DNA of 60,088 nucleotides from Synechococcus sp. WH 8016. Lineage in GTDB: Bacteria; Cyanobacteriota; Cyanobacteriia; PCC-6307; Cyanobiaceae. A program made the position numbers and the translations under genes. The notes below the pieces were generated by a model that saw nothing but the letters and a program-made list of their open reading frames with translations, was not told the origin of the DNA and made no database searches. Each line of letters starts with the position of its first letter. The first letter of the stretch is position 1. The DNA is taken from assembly GCF_000230675.1 (NCBI RefSeq), contig NZ_AGIK01000008.1, positions 1 through 60,088 of the forward strand, written 5' to 3'. Shown here piece by piece: positions 52,570 to 60,088 of the stretch.

Positions 52570-53474
52570 GGTTGAGACCCGTGAGGCGCCGCCTCCGCCA
52601 CACCTCCCAGCAGCCGCTGGGCTAATTCCAGAAAGGCCCAATCGGCGGCATAAAAGCGATGCAATGCAGCAATGGCTTCTGGGCTGAGTTGATCCCGGTG
52701 CAGACGTCTCCAGGGATTGGCTTGTTCCAGGTTTTGGGACACATGTTGCGGGGTGGTGTCGAGCTGGATGCCAGCGGATTGGCCCCATTGCTGTAGGAGC
52801 CAATCGATCTGCTCCATGCCCAAAACAGTGGCGTAGGGCCGGGGGTCGCCGCCGAGATAGCTCACCTGGGGAATCGTGTGGTGGCTCCAATCGAGATGGC
52901 ACTGAATCCATGCCGGTAGCTGCAGCGCAGCGGCATTCATGGCCTCTACAGGATCAACGTTGTCGTCAAAGCTGCGTACCCCTTGCTCTGCAAACAGCTG
53001 TTGGTGGAAGGCAAGCGCCTGTTCGTAGGCCTGTGGGTTGCCTTGGCAAAGATCATCAAATTTGGCATGGATGCGGCCGCTGGTGAGCTCTATCAAGTGG
53101 CTGCGACAGGCCGACACGTAGCGATCAATTGGATCGCGCCAGATCGCTACCAAGGCTCGGTGCTCTGCGACGGCGCTGAGCTCAGCTGGCCGCAGCCAGT
53201 GGGTGCTGGGCAATACGGCCTGATGGATGTCTGCAGTGAGCTGTGCCGTAGGTGTCCCCTGCAGTTGCAGCCAGGCGCGCTTGAGAGTGGAGCAGCCATT
53301 TTTAGGAATCCACACCAAGCCAGCATCGGCGCCTAGAGGCAGCAGGGGCGTAAGGGTTTCGCCTTGGCGCAAGCGCAGCTGAATCTGGGCCCAGTCTTCT
53401 CCGCTTTGAGCACGCAACCCTGGAATCGGATCGCTGGCTAGTAGCTGAAGAGGTGCTGAGGATGAGCTGTTCAT
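52566..53474 (-). CDS. Sulfotransferase (Sulfotransfer_2-type)
   Basis: 302 residues from an ATG overlapping the stop of the large fusion gene by one base (TGATG). PAPS sites: LVWIPKNGCSTLKRAWLQLQG (the PK.GcsS/T loop) and HRALVAIWRDPIDRYVSACRSHLIE. C-terminal VSYLGGDPRPYATVLGMEQIDWL and a helical tail. This is the carbohydrate/protein sulfotransferase branch with a similar loop to that in the N-terminal domain of the gene before it, so the two might share or divide acceptors. Confidence 0.9.
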   Translation of the reverse strand: MNSSSSAPLQLLASDPIPGLRAQSGEDWAQIQLRLRQGETLTPLLPLGADAGLVWIPKNGCSTLKRAWLQLQGTPTAQLTADIHQAVLPSTHWLRPAELSAVAEHRALVAIWRDPIDRYVSACRSHLIELTSGRIHAKFDDLCQGNPQAYEQALAFHQQLFAEQGVRSFDDNVDPVEAMNAAALQLPAWIQCHLDWSHHTIPQVSYLGGDPRPYATVLGMEQIDWLLQQWGQSAGIQLDTTPQHVSQNLEQANPWRRLHRDQLSPEAIAALHRFYAADWAFLELAQRLLGGVAEAAPHGSQP

Positions 53475-56400
53475 CAGGCGGCCGCGCTTGATTGCTGGGC
53501 CAACGGCAAAATTTCGCTGGGTTGTTGGCCCACGCTTGGTGTTCGCCGGCAGATGGTTTCCACTGCGGTTTGGAAGGCCTCTGCCACGCTTTTATCAAGA
53601 AAAAGGCGCTGCTTGCGTTCTTGAATCGCTTGTTTCATCGCTTGATAAAAGGCAGGATCGTCGAGCAGTTTGCTGGAGATGGCGATGTAATCGTCGGCGT
53701 TGTTGGCGATCAGCTCAGGGAGCTCGAGCACCTCGAGCATGGCCACGGTGTGGCGGCCGCGCATGAAGGCTGTGGGCAAGGTCACCACAGGGCAGTCCAG
53801 CGAGAACGATTGCAAGGAGCTGTTGCCACCGTTCCAATCGATCGTGTCGATGGTGTGGTGGCTGATCGCAAACAAACCCATGAAGTCGCCGTAATCGAGT
53901 CTGGGCAGGATGCGCAGATGGTTATCGATCTCTAAGCCGCGCTGCTCGAAATGGGGCTTCATCCGCTCGAGCAAACGCTCGGCGATGCCACCACTGCCCA
54001 TGTGGCCTACGAGCACGATGAAGGCCTCGGGGTGACGTGAGGCAATCTCCGCAAAGGTCCAGTCGTTACGCGGCAGGTATTTGAAGGTGCTTTGCAGCGA
54101 ATTGAGGATGGGCCGATCGCGCGGCAGGTCGTATTTGTCGTAGAGGAGCTGGCCATCGTGAATGGCGGCGGGGATTTCGTAGTTCAGTCCTGTTTTGGGA
54201 AGTCTGTACAGGGTTTCGCTGTAGTGAGCCTCATTGCCATCCGGTTCCATGTCGGCGCCCGATAAGTAGTAGTGGATGGTGCGCGAACCGCTACTAATCG
54301 GATGGCCCCAGCCCTGACCTTGCACGGGCGCGAGCTGCAACACCGAGGTGACCTTGCTCGAGGGGTGCATGCCGATATCGGTAAAGATCAAGAGATCGAG
54401 CTGGTCGTCCAGGATTTGCTGGAGCATCGCCTCGGGGTTTTCGGCCCGCAGCGGCAGATGCCGGTAGGTGCCCAGAGCCGCGAAGCGTTGGCTGCCGCTG
54501 TCTTCTCCATCAGCGGTGTTGTAGGCGAAGATCTCGTAGCCAGGATTTCCGGCAATCCCTTCCAGCCAACCGAGGGCCCAGATCGAGCCGTTGTGGTTGA
54601 TCAAATGGGGGGAAATCACGCCTACGCGCAGAGGAGATGTATCGGCGGGGTTGCGTTGGGGTAGGGGTTGCATGAACGCTCCCAGCCTGGGGCGCAGGAT
54701 CCGGTCAAGGATGCCGGCATAGAGCTCCTGCAAAGGCCGATCGTCTTCCATCTGATAGGCGAGATAGAAGTTGGTGAGCGACCAGGCATGGGCATAGAGC
54801 AGCTCCCAGGCGGGATCCTCCTGGGTGATTCCCTCTAGGAGCCCGTAGAGCTCTGCGCAATCATCCTCCCAGCGCTGTCGGACTGTGCTTACTTGCTCGT
54901 CTGTGCTGTAAAGCACTGGCAACGCATGCAGGCGTGCCATCAATTGCACGCGCCGATCGCTATGGCATTGATCAGCGGCGGTGAGCCCTTCCTCGTAGCG
55001 ATCAAGTTCTGTGAGGCAAGCGATTGCTCCCTGCAACCCCACGACCTGTTCAAAGGCGGAGAGTCCGTTGATCGCACCAAACAGCTTGAATTGCTCTAAA
55101 GCATCGCCATGGCGTTTCTCTTGAATCAGCGCTTGGGCGAGGTTTTGGCGTGATGGCTTGAAATCGGAGGCAATGGAGAGGGCTTGGCGGTAGCTGGCCA
55201 TCGCCGGCTCCATTTGCTTGAGATTGGCGTAGGCCAAGCCCATGTTGTTCCAGGCATCGGGGTAGGCAGGGGCGTGCTCCAGGCAAAGCCGAAAGGCTTC
55301 AATCGCCTCGGGGTCGCGCTTGTGATCCCTGAGCAAATTGCCAAGCGAAAAGGCGGCTTGGGAAAAGTTGGGTTGGTCACGCAGCAGCAAACGCAGTTCC
55401 CGCTCGGCGGCCTCAGGATCACCTGAATCAATCAGGGCTAGTGCTCGGTTTTGCCTCGCTTCTCCAAACCCAGGGAAGAGGGCAATCGCTTCGTTGTAGA
55501 GGCGGAGCCCCTCCTCCGTATTGCCTAAAGCGCGGCAGGCATTGCCGCCGTTGAACAACACATAGGGGGTGAGAAACCCCCTTGTTTGGGCTGCTTCATA
55601 GGAGCGCAACGCCAACTCGTGTTGATTCAGCAGGCCGTGGGCAAGGCCTTCTAAGTAAGCGATCTCACCGGCATGGGGATGGCCTTGCAGGGATGCGGTT
55701 TGATCAAGAATTTCTTGCGGCCGGTTTTGGCTTAGCGCTTCATAGAGGTGGGCCAGACCCGCTTCCGGAGAGTTGTGGTTGGGCCACTGCCCGCTGGGAG
55801 GCTGGAGTTCGGGCAAGGGAGGCTGCTGTAGCTGCTGCTGAGCGAGAGCTAACTGTTGCTGGAGATCCAGCAGTTGTTGCTGCAGTCCAGAAATCTGCAG
55901 GTGGCGATCGCGCAGCTGTTGGAGTGGATCAACAAGGGCATCTGCATCGGCTGCGGCCAGGGGGCGCACCTTGTCGCTGCGGCGGCGGGGTATGGCGTAG
56001 TTGTAAGCCTTGAGATCGTCTGCGTATAAGCGTTCAAGCAGGGCTAACCCCTCTTTGCCAAAGGCGTCGTCCCAGCGTTTGCCTAAGCGTTGGCGGTAGC
56101 GCTGGTCGTAGGTCTGCAGTTCTTTGCGAATGCGCAGCAGGCGATCCGCTGGGAGAAGTGGTTCGAGGAGGGGCGGCAACTGCTTAATCAGCTGATCACG
56201 GTCGAGCCATTGGTTAAAAAAGCTTCCATCACCAAGACACTCCGCTTGGGGCCTTAGGTGGCCATCGTTTTTTAGCAACTCCCAATGCTCGCTGAGGTAG
56301 GCGAGGAAATCATGAAAGCGGCAAGGCTCTGCTGGATTGTTGCTGCAACTGGCTTGCACCGATGCATTCAGGGGCGCGTAAGCGGGATCTGCCAGATGAA

Positions 56401-56722
56401 GCTTGTCGTGCCAAAACGAAAGCAAGCGCTCTCCCGGATGGCGGGTTACGGCAAGCCTTAGTGCGTGGGGATCGTCTAGAAGCTTTTTCTGCTCCTCACT
56501 AGAAAGGTCAGTGAAGGCGGGTAAGCCATGCCGATTGGCCCGGTGGATGGCAAGGGCAGGGCGCGTTTCACCGATCGCGGCGCCTTCAAATGGTTCGCGG
56601 CCAGAGGCAATCACCGCCAGCCGCTTCAGCAACGTAGAGCTTGTTTTGGGAATTGGTGCTAAGCACCAACGCTGTTCAGGAACGCTGAGCACTGCGCCAG
56701 GCAACAAAGAAACAGCGCTCAT
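53474..56722 (-). CDS. Sulfotransferase-TPR-GT41 fusion protein
   Basis: 1082 residues from the ATG at 56722 (ATGs at 56776 and earlier give implausible leaders). Order: (1) N-terminal sulfotransferase-like domain, about 1-270: PIPKTSSTLLKRLAV loop (24-38) and HALRLAVTRHPGERLLSFW (near 86-105); (2) Gln-rich coiled-coil linker (QQQLLDLQQQLALAQQQLQQ, about 280-300); (3) five or more TPRs, about 340-540 (YAEALSQ..., LFNGGNACRALGNTEEGLRL, FSLGNLLRDHKRDPEAIEAF, WNNMGLAYANLKQMEPAMAS); (4) OGT/HMW1C-type GT41 domain, about 690-1050: RVGVISPHLINHNGSIWALG (active-site His), GWGHPISSGSRTIHYYLSGA, FKYLPRNDWTFAEIASRHPE and TIDWNGGNSSLQSFSLDCPV. GT41 enzymes add sugar to Ser/Thr or Asn of proteins. Head of the four-gene operon. 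Confidence 0.9.
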   Translation of the reverse strand: MSAVSLLPGAVLSVPEQRWCLAPIPKTSSTLLKRLAVIASGREPFEGAAIGETRPALAIHRANRHGLPAFTDLSSEEQKKLLDDPHALRLAVTRHPGERLLSFWHDKLHLADPAYAPLNASVQASCSNNPAEPCRFHDFLAYLSEHWELLKNDGHLRPQAECLGDGSFFNQWLDRDQLIKQLPPLLEPLLPADRLLRIRKELQTYDQRYRQRLGKRWDDAFGKEGLALLERLYADDLKAYNYAIPRRRSDKVRPLAAADADALVDPLQQLRDRHLQISGLQQQLLDLQQQLALAQQQLQQPPLPELQPPSGQWPNHNSPEAGLAHLYEALSQNRPQEILDQTASLQGHPHAGEIAYLEGLAHGLLNQHELALRSYEAAQTRGFLTPYVLFNGGNACRALGNTEEGLRLYNEAIALFPGFGEARQNRALALIDSGDPEAAERELRLLLRDQPNFSQAAFSLGNLLRDHKRDPEAIEAFRLCLEHAPAYPDAWNNMGLAYANLKQMEPAMASYRQALSIASDFKPSRQNLAQALIQEKRHGDALEQFKLFGAINGLSAFEQVVGLQGAIACLTELDRYEEGLTAADQCHSDRRVQLMARLHALPVLYSTDEQVSTVRQRWEDDCAELYGLLEGITQEDPAWELLYAHAWSLTNFYLAYQMEDDRPLQELYAGILDRILRPRLGAFMQPLPQRNPADTSPLRVGVISPHLINHNGSIWALGWLEGIAGNPGYEIFAYNTADGEDSGSQRFAALGTYRHLPLRAENPEAMLQQILDDQLDLLIFTDIGMHPSSKVTSVLQLAPVQGQGWGHPISSGSRTIHYYLSGADMEPDGNEAHYSETLYRLPKTGLNYEIPAAIHDGQLLYDKYDLPRDRPILNSLQSTFKYLPRNDWTFAEIASRHPEAFIVLVGHMGSGGIAERLLERMKPHFEQRGLEIDNHLRILPRLDYGDFMGLFAISHHTIDTIDWNGGNSSLQSFSLDCPVVTLPTAFMRGRHTVAMLEVLELPELIANNADDYIAISSKLLDDPAFYQAMKQAIQERKQRLFLDKSVAEAFQTAVETICRRTPSVGQQPSEILPLAQQSSAAA

Positions 56723-56967
56723 CGCCTTGAAAGAAGGATCGAACGAATGTATCGGCTTTTTGCTTGGAAAGCTCATCAAGGTGGAATCTAGATTTGAGAC
56801 AAGGTTTGGCTTGATCAAGTGCGGAAGATTGGCTTGCCTAGGTGGCTTTGGGATTGAGATTTTAAAAATGATTCCAATCGTGCTGGTACCGGTGAGACTC
56901 ACGCGCTTTTTCGCTGTTTCTCAGGAAAAACTCAGCAAAGTGAATTTCTATCAACAAATTCATTCCA
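56723..56967. promoter_or_regulatory. Divergent control region between adhesin and modification operon
   Basis: 245 bases separate the two start codons. AT-rich, no coding frame. It must hold promoters for both directions, but no consensus -10/-35 element stands out clearly enough to place, and no ribosome site is visible before the adhesin ATG. Confidence 0.55.
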
Positions 56968-59900
56968 ATGCTTTTCCTCCTTGGATCTGTCCTTAAAGCA
57001 GGTGGATTCCGTCGGGGTGGAACAAAGCGAAAGAGTTCTCGAACTAAACGCTGGAGCCGTGCCTCAAGGGTGGTTCTAATGAGTTGGGCCGTTGTTGGAC
57101 AGCTTGGAACTGTTGGTGTCCTTCTTCAGCATCTTGATGTAAAGCCTGTTTTGGCTGACACCGTTCCTAACAGCTACGGAGGAACTCCTACTGGAGTAGG
57201 TGCAAGCAAAGATGAACCTACTACTTTTAACAGTAGGGGATCTATGGCGATCGGATATGCTGCTAGTGCAGGATATGAAACGGACAATATAGGGAATGCT
57301 AAGGGTATAAATAATGGAAGTTCTATCGCGATTGGAACGCTCACAAATGCTTCTCAATATGGTGCTGTCGCTATTGGCATTGGCGCTGTCACAAACCGAG
57401 AGAATCAAATTGTTTTAGGGGCTTCAACTAATCTCGTTGGAACGAGTGGCTTTACTTATGCCAATGCAAACAAAACAACAGTTACTGTTCCAAATCTTTC
57501 AGGTTCTAGTTCTGCACTCGTAGCTGCCAATGAAGATGGAACGTTGTATCGATATGAAGGTGCAGGTGGATTAGATAATCTGGATTGTGTGGGTGTAGGC
57601 GATAACGCCGTTTGTTATGGCATAGGCGCAAATGCCACAGGTAAAAACACGACTGCTATTGGTGCGTATGCCAATGCGGCATCATCAACTGGAACACAGA
57701 TATTTGGTGCCACCGCTATTGGATCAAGTTCTGAAGCACGTGGCACAAATTCCACCGCTGTTGGTGCTGAAGCTAAGGCACAAGCCAACAGAACTACCGT
57801 TTTGGGGGTGGGGGCAACTGCTGCAAGTAATGGCTCTTCAGCAGTTGGGTATCTTGCGACTTCTTCTGGCTACCGAAGCCAATCCTTTGGTGCTTATTCG
57901 AATGCAACTCAAAATTCGGCGTCTGCATTTGGTTTTCAAGCGCAGGCTCTCGGAAACCGATCATTAGCTTTTGGTGCTTATTCAAATGCAACTGATAATG
58001 CTGCAATCGCCATTGGAGTTAGCTCCAGTGCAACTGGACTTCAATCTTTAGCCATTGGATCCAATGCCAGTGCTACAGGCCAAAAAGCAATTGCATTAGG
58101 CAGTCAATCTCAAGCCAATGCTTTTAGGTCCACGGCCTTCGGTACCCTTAGCGTTGCCAGTGCGGCAAATGCACAAGCCATAGGAAGTGAGGCAAATGCA
58201 TCCCAAGTTAACTCTACTGCCGTTGGAACAGTTGCCAAGGCTAGTGGTAAGTACGCCAGTGCATTTGGAACATCGGCCAATGCCAGTGGCCTAGCTTCGA
58301 TGGCCTTTGGCGCAGGTGCGAATGCCAGCGATACTGGCGCGATTGCCCATGGCGTGAATTCGATAGCGTCTGGAGCTAATTCATCAACCTTCGGTACAGC
58401 ATCCACCGCAACTAAAGAGGATGCCATCGCTTTTGGATATTCAGCAGCAGCTTCTGGAATTGATTCGATTGCTATTGGTAAATCTTCAATTGCTAGCAAC
58501 ACAAACGCAACAGCCATTGGTACAGAAGCCAATGCAAGTGGAGTTAATTCAAGTGCTTATGGCGATAGTTCAATAGCTAGTGGGGCTGATAGTTCAGCAT
58601 TTGGATTTAATGCGAAAGCAACCGCATTGGATTCAACGAGTTTTGGCGTTTCAGCAAGAGCATTAGCGAATCAATCCATTGCTATCGGACGAGCCTCTAA
58701 GGCCAATGCAAGCGGTTCTGTCGCAGTTGGTCACGTGGCAGTTGCTTCAGGTTATCGCTCCTCAGCTTTTGGCAAAAATGCTAATGCCAGTGGCACCTAC
58801 TCCACATCCATTGGTGCTTTTGCGAATTCTGCTAACAATGATGCTCTAGCAATCGGCTACTCATCACTTGCCTCCGCAGAAGATGCAATTGCTATTGGTA
58901 CATTCTCAGTAGCAAGTGAAACCAATTCAACAGCGATTGGTACGGAAGCCAAGGCTACAAAGGTCAATTCCAGTGCTTTTGGTGATGCCGCTGAAGCGTC
59001 CGGTAATCAAGCCACTGCGTTTGGTGCTGGCTCAGTAGCGACGAAAGAAAATGCCACAGCAATTGGAGAGAAGGCGGAGGCTTCTGGCACTCAATCAACG
59101 GCCGTTGGCAGACAATCTTTAGCCAGCATGCACGATGCCACAGCTCTTGGCACAGTCAGTAAAGCAACAAAAGAGCGAGCTACTGCAATTGGTGTTTTAA
59201 CCAAAGCCAGTGGTAAGTGTTCAACAGCTGTGGGTGCCTTAGCCGTTGCTAATGGCTTCCTTTCGCAAGCTTTTGGTGCCAATGCAACCGCTTCTGGCAC
59301 GAACTCCACTGCTCTTGGCAGCTATTCCAAGTCAATCAAAACGAATTCAACAGCCATCGGTACAGGGTCAGTTACCACACGTGATGATCAATTAATACTG
59401 GGTAAGAGTGATACACAGGTCACGGTTTCTAATATTGCGACCGATAGTTCAGCAACAGATGGAAGTCAGTTTGAGATGGTTGTCGCTAATGGGGATGGAA
59501 CTCTGTCTGGGATTCAGGTTGGGGATGGTCTGACAATTAATAATGGTGGTCAATTAGAAGTGAACACTGGTGGTAATAATATTATTGTCAACCCTAATGG
59601 ATCGCTCAGTACACCAAATACATCGGTCATTTCTGGAACAGTTACAGCAACGGGAGATGATGAAACTCAACTAACAACAAGAAAAGAGAACGGCACAATT
59701 GTTACTGGTGTTTGGAATAGCGCGAACTCAACCAGTGTTTTTGCTGTTCAAGCGAATGAATCTGTTGTTAGCGGTGGAGATAATATTGCTGTTGCTTCTA
59801 GCAATGACGGCCGGGTCACTACCTATAGCGTTAGCGGATATAACGCGACAACCCAAGCAGGTGCAGTTGCTGGTGGGGCTGCTTCTACCAGTAACGGTGT

Positions 59901-60088
59901 CACCGTTACCTCTAAATACGACGCCGGAACTCAAACAACGAGTTATGGCGTTGAGGTTGCAACGGGTAATGGTTTAACCATCAACAACGGCCAGCTCGAA
60001 GTTAACACTGGTGGTAACAACATCATCGTGAACCCCAATGGATCGCTCAGTACACCAAATACCTCCGTCATTTCCGGAACAGTTACAG
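56968..60088 (+). CDS. Giant YadA-head-repeat surface adhesin, 5' part (runs off window)
   Basis: At least 1040 codons, open to the window end. The ATG at 56968 gives a 63-residue extended signal peptide: very basic n-region (residues 14-34, RRGGTKRKSSRTKRWSRASR), hydrophobic VVLMSWAVVGQLGTVGVLL, cleavage VLA-D near 63; a stop at 56941-56943 bounds it. Mature part: a short block of head motifs (93-150), a neck-like segment (NQIVLG...VTVPNL), a second block of about 42 fourteen-residue motifs of the form AxAIGxxSxASGxxS (about 212-808), a second neck-like segment (DDQLILGKSDTQVTVSN), then 147-residue repeats. The YadA head (Hep_Hag) motif makes left-handed beta-roll trimers. The C-terminal anchor lies outside, so trimeric autotransporter is likely, not proven. 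Confidence 0.9.
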   Translation, partial: MLFLLGSVLKAGGFRRGGTKRKSSRTKRWSRASRVVLMSWAVVGQLGTVGVLLQHLDVKPVLADTVPNSYGGTPTGVGASKDEPTTFNSRGSMAIGYAASAGYETDNIGNAKGINNGSSIAIGTLTNASQYGAVAIGIGAVTNRENQIVLGASTNLVGTSGFTYANANKTTVTVPNLSGSSSALVAANEDGTLYRYEGAGGLDNLDCVGVGDNAVCYGIGANATGKNTTAIGAYANAASSTGTQIFGATAIGSSSEARGTNSTAVGAEAKAQANRTTVLGVGATAASNGSSAVGYLATSSGYRSQSFGAYSNATQNSASAFGFQAQALGNRSLAFGAYSNATDNAAIAIGVSSSATGLQSLAIGSNASATGQKAIALGSQSQANAFRSTAFGTLSVASAANAQAIGSEANASQVNSTAVGTVAKASGKYASAFGTSANASGLASMAFGAGANASDTGAIAHGVNSIASGANSSTFGTASTATKEDAIAFGYSAAASGIDSIAIGKSSIASNTNATAIGTEANASGVNSSAYGDSSIASGADSSAFGFNAKATALDSTSFGVSARALANQSIAIGRASKANASGSVAVGHVAVASGYRSSAFGKNANASGTYSTSIGAFANSANNDALAIGYSSLASAEDAIAIGTFSVASETNSTAIGTEAKATKVNSSAFGDAAEASGNQATAFGAGSVATKENATAIGEKAEASGTQSTAVGRQSLASMHDATALGTVSKATKERATAIGVLTKASGKCSTAVGALAVANGFLSQAFGANATASGTNSTALGSYSKSIKTNSTAIGTGSVTTRDDQLILGKSDTQVTVSNIATDSSATDGSQFEMVVANGDGTLSGIQVGDGLTINNGGQLEVNTGGNNIIVNPNGSLSTPNTSVISGTVTATGDDETQLTTRKENGTIVTGVWNSANSTSVFAVQANESVVSGGDNIAVASSNDGRVTTYSVSGYNATTQAGAVAGGAASTSNGVTVTSKYDAGTQTTSYGVEVATGNGLTINNGQLEVNTGGNNIIVNPNGSLSTPNTSVISGTVT
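57601..59393 (+). repeat. About 42 head motifs of 42 bp, with higher-order copies
   Basis: Motif centres (IG, FG, VG or LG) recur every 14 residues. Larger copies are seen at exact multiples of 42 bp: a GYS...AIGTEA segment at 58435 and 58855 (420 bp), and a AVGxxAxxSGYRS-type segment at 57841, 58723 and 59227 (882 and 504 bp). The strict period shows expansion by whole motifs. Confidence 0.85.
59525..60088 (+). repeat. 441-bp (147-residue) tandem repeat, second copy incomplete
   Basis: The segment LTINNG..QLEVNTGGNNIIVN occurs near 59530 and again near 59970. A 26-base stretch (AATGGATCGCTCAG then TACACCAAATAC) is identical at offset 441, while flanks differ at many third positions. The last copy runs past the window end. 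Confidence 0.85.

Noticed and set aside
57601-59393. Possible CRISPR array because of regular spacing.
   Set aside because: The repeats are coding, degenerate and gapless, without identical repeats separated by unique spacers; no cas gene is near.
57076-59934. Minus-strand and off-frame open frames across the adhesin (for example 58110-58532 and 59091-59309).
   Set aside because: They mirror the 42-bp repeat in another frame; Ala/Pro/Val-rich output is a by-product of the repeat, while the plus-strand frame is continuous for 1040 codons.
1-60088. tRNA, rRNA and insertion-sequence genes.
   Set aside because: No T-loop/anticodon arrangement, rRNA segment or transposase was recognised on reading; a tRNAscan/Infernal run would be needed to be certain.

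Overview
The window reads as the chromosome of a marine picocyanobacterium, most likely a coastal-type marine Synechococcus (subcluster 5.1). Grounds: compact, moderately GC-rich core genes in typical cyanobacterial forms (ispF, larB, ThiD2-ThiE fusion, DUF1517 protein, cbiET, TIGR03792, DUF3611), many TTG/GTG starts, stop/start overlaps of 1-4 bases, several microproteins, and AT-rich accessory islands between core blocks. The genus call is inference from gene content. No rRNA, tRNA, CRISPR array or insertion sequence was recognised.

Layout. (1) 1-2.9 kb: AT-rich and sparse, with hairpins, a six-helix membrane protein and a TerB-like protein. (2) 2.9-10.7 kb: core metabolism: ispF, TIGR03792, larB, DUF1517, thiS, thiE, ribF, DUF3611, surE, pheS and two microproteins. 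(3) 10.7-13 kb: AT-rich island with an orphan protein carrying the Cys and His-Glu motifs of class I glutamine amidotransferases. (4) 13-20 kb: core again: UbiB-type kinase, carotene-desaturase-like oxidoreductase, NAD kinase coupled to a response regulator with a dead receiver, DUF192 protein, a microprotein, cbiET. (5) 20-42 kb: envelope and periplasm island: four exported DUF1254/DUF1214 paralogues as two pairs, an amine-oxidase-like flavoprotein, two beta-barrel-type proteins, a formylglycine-generating enzyme, a frameshifted membrane gene, a class A acid phosphatase, an MgsA-like/diacylglycerol-kinase fusion, a metallophosphoesterase, a large arylsulfatase, a BASS-type transporter and two AraC-family paralogues. 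(6) 42-51 kb: sulfotransferase, SR-rich exported protein with a partner, MFS exporter, GH116 glycosidase, Phd/YoeB toxin-antitoxin pair, lone nucleotidyltransferase, second sulfotransferase, VapC remnant. (7) 51.1 kb to the end: a tightly overlapping minus-strand operon (sulfotransferase-TPR-GT41 fusion, sulfotransferase, DUF707-like glycosyltransferase, methyltransferase) diverging from a giant, unfinished YadA-head-type surface protein.

How it fits together. The FGE near 30 kb can mature the CxPxR sulfatase near 35 kb, with acid phosphatase and phosphoesterase nearby; this suggests sulfate- and phosphate-ester use in the periplasm. The strongest candidate for an undescribed system is the right end: a very repetitive secreted adhesin facing a four-gene operon that could glycosylate, sulfate and methylate it (or a surface glycan), headed by one polypeptide joining a sulfotransferase, TPRs and an OGT/HMW1C-type glycosyltransferase. 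The link between operon and adhesin is inference from gene order.
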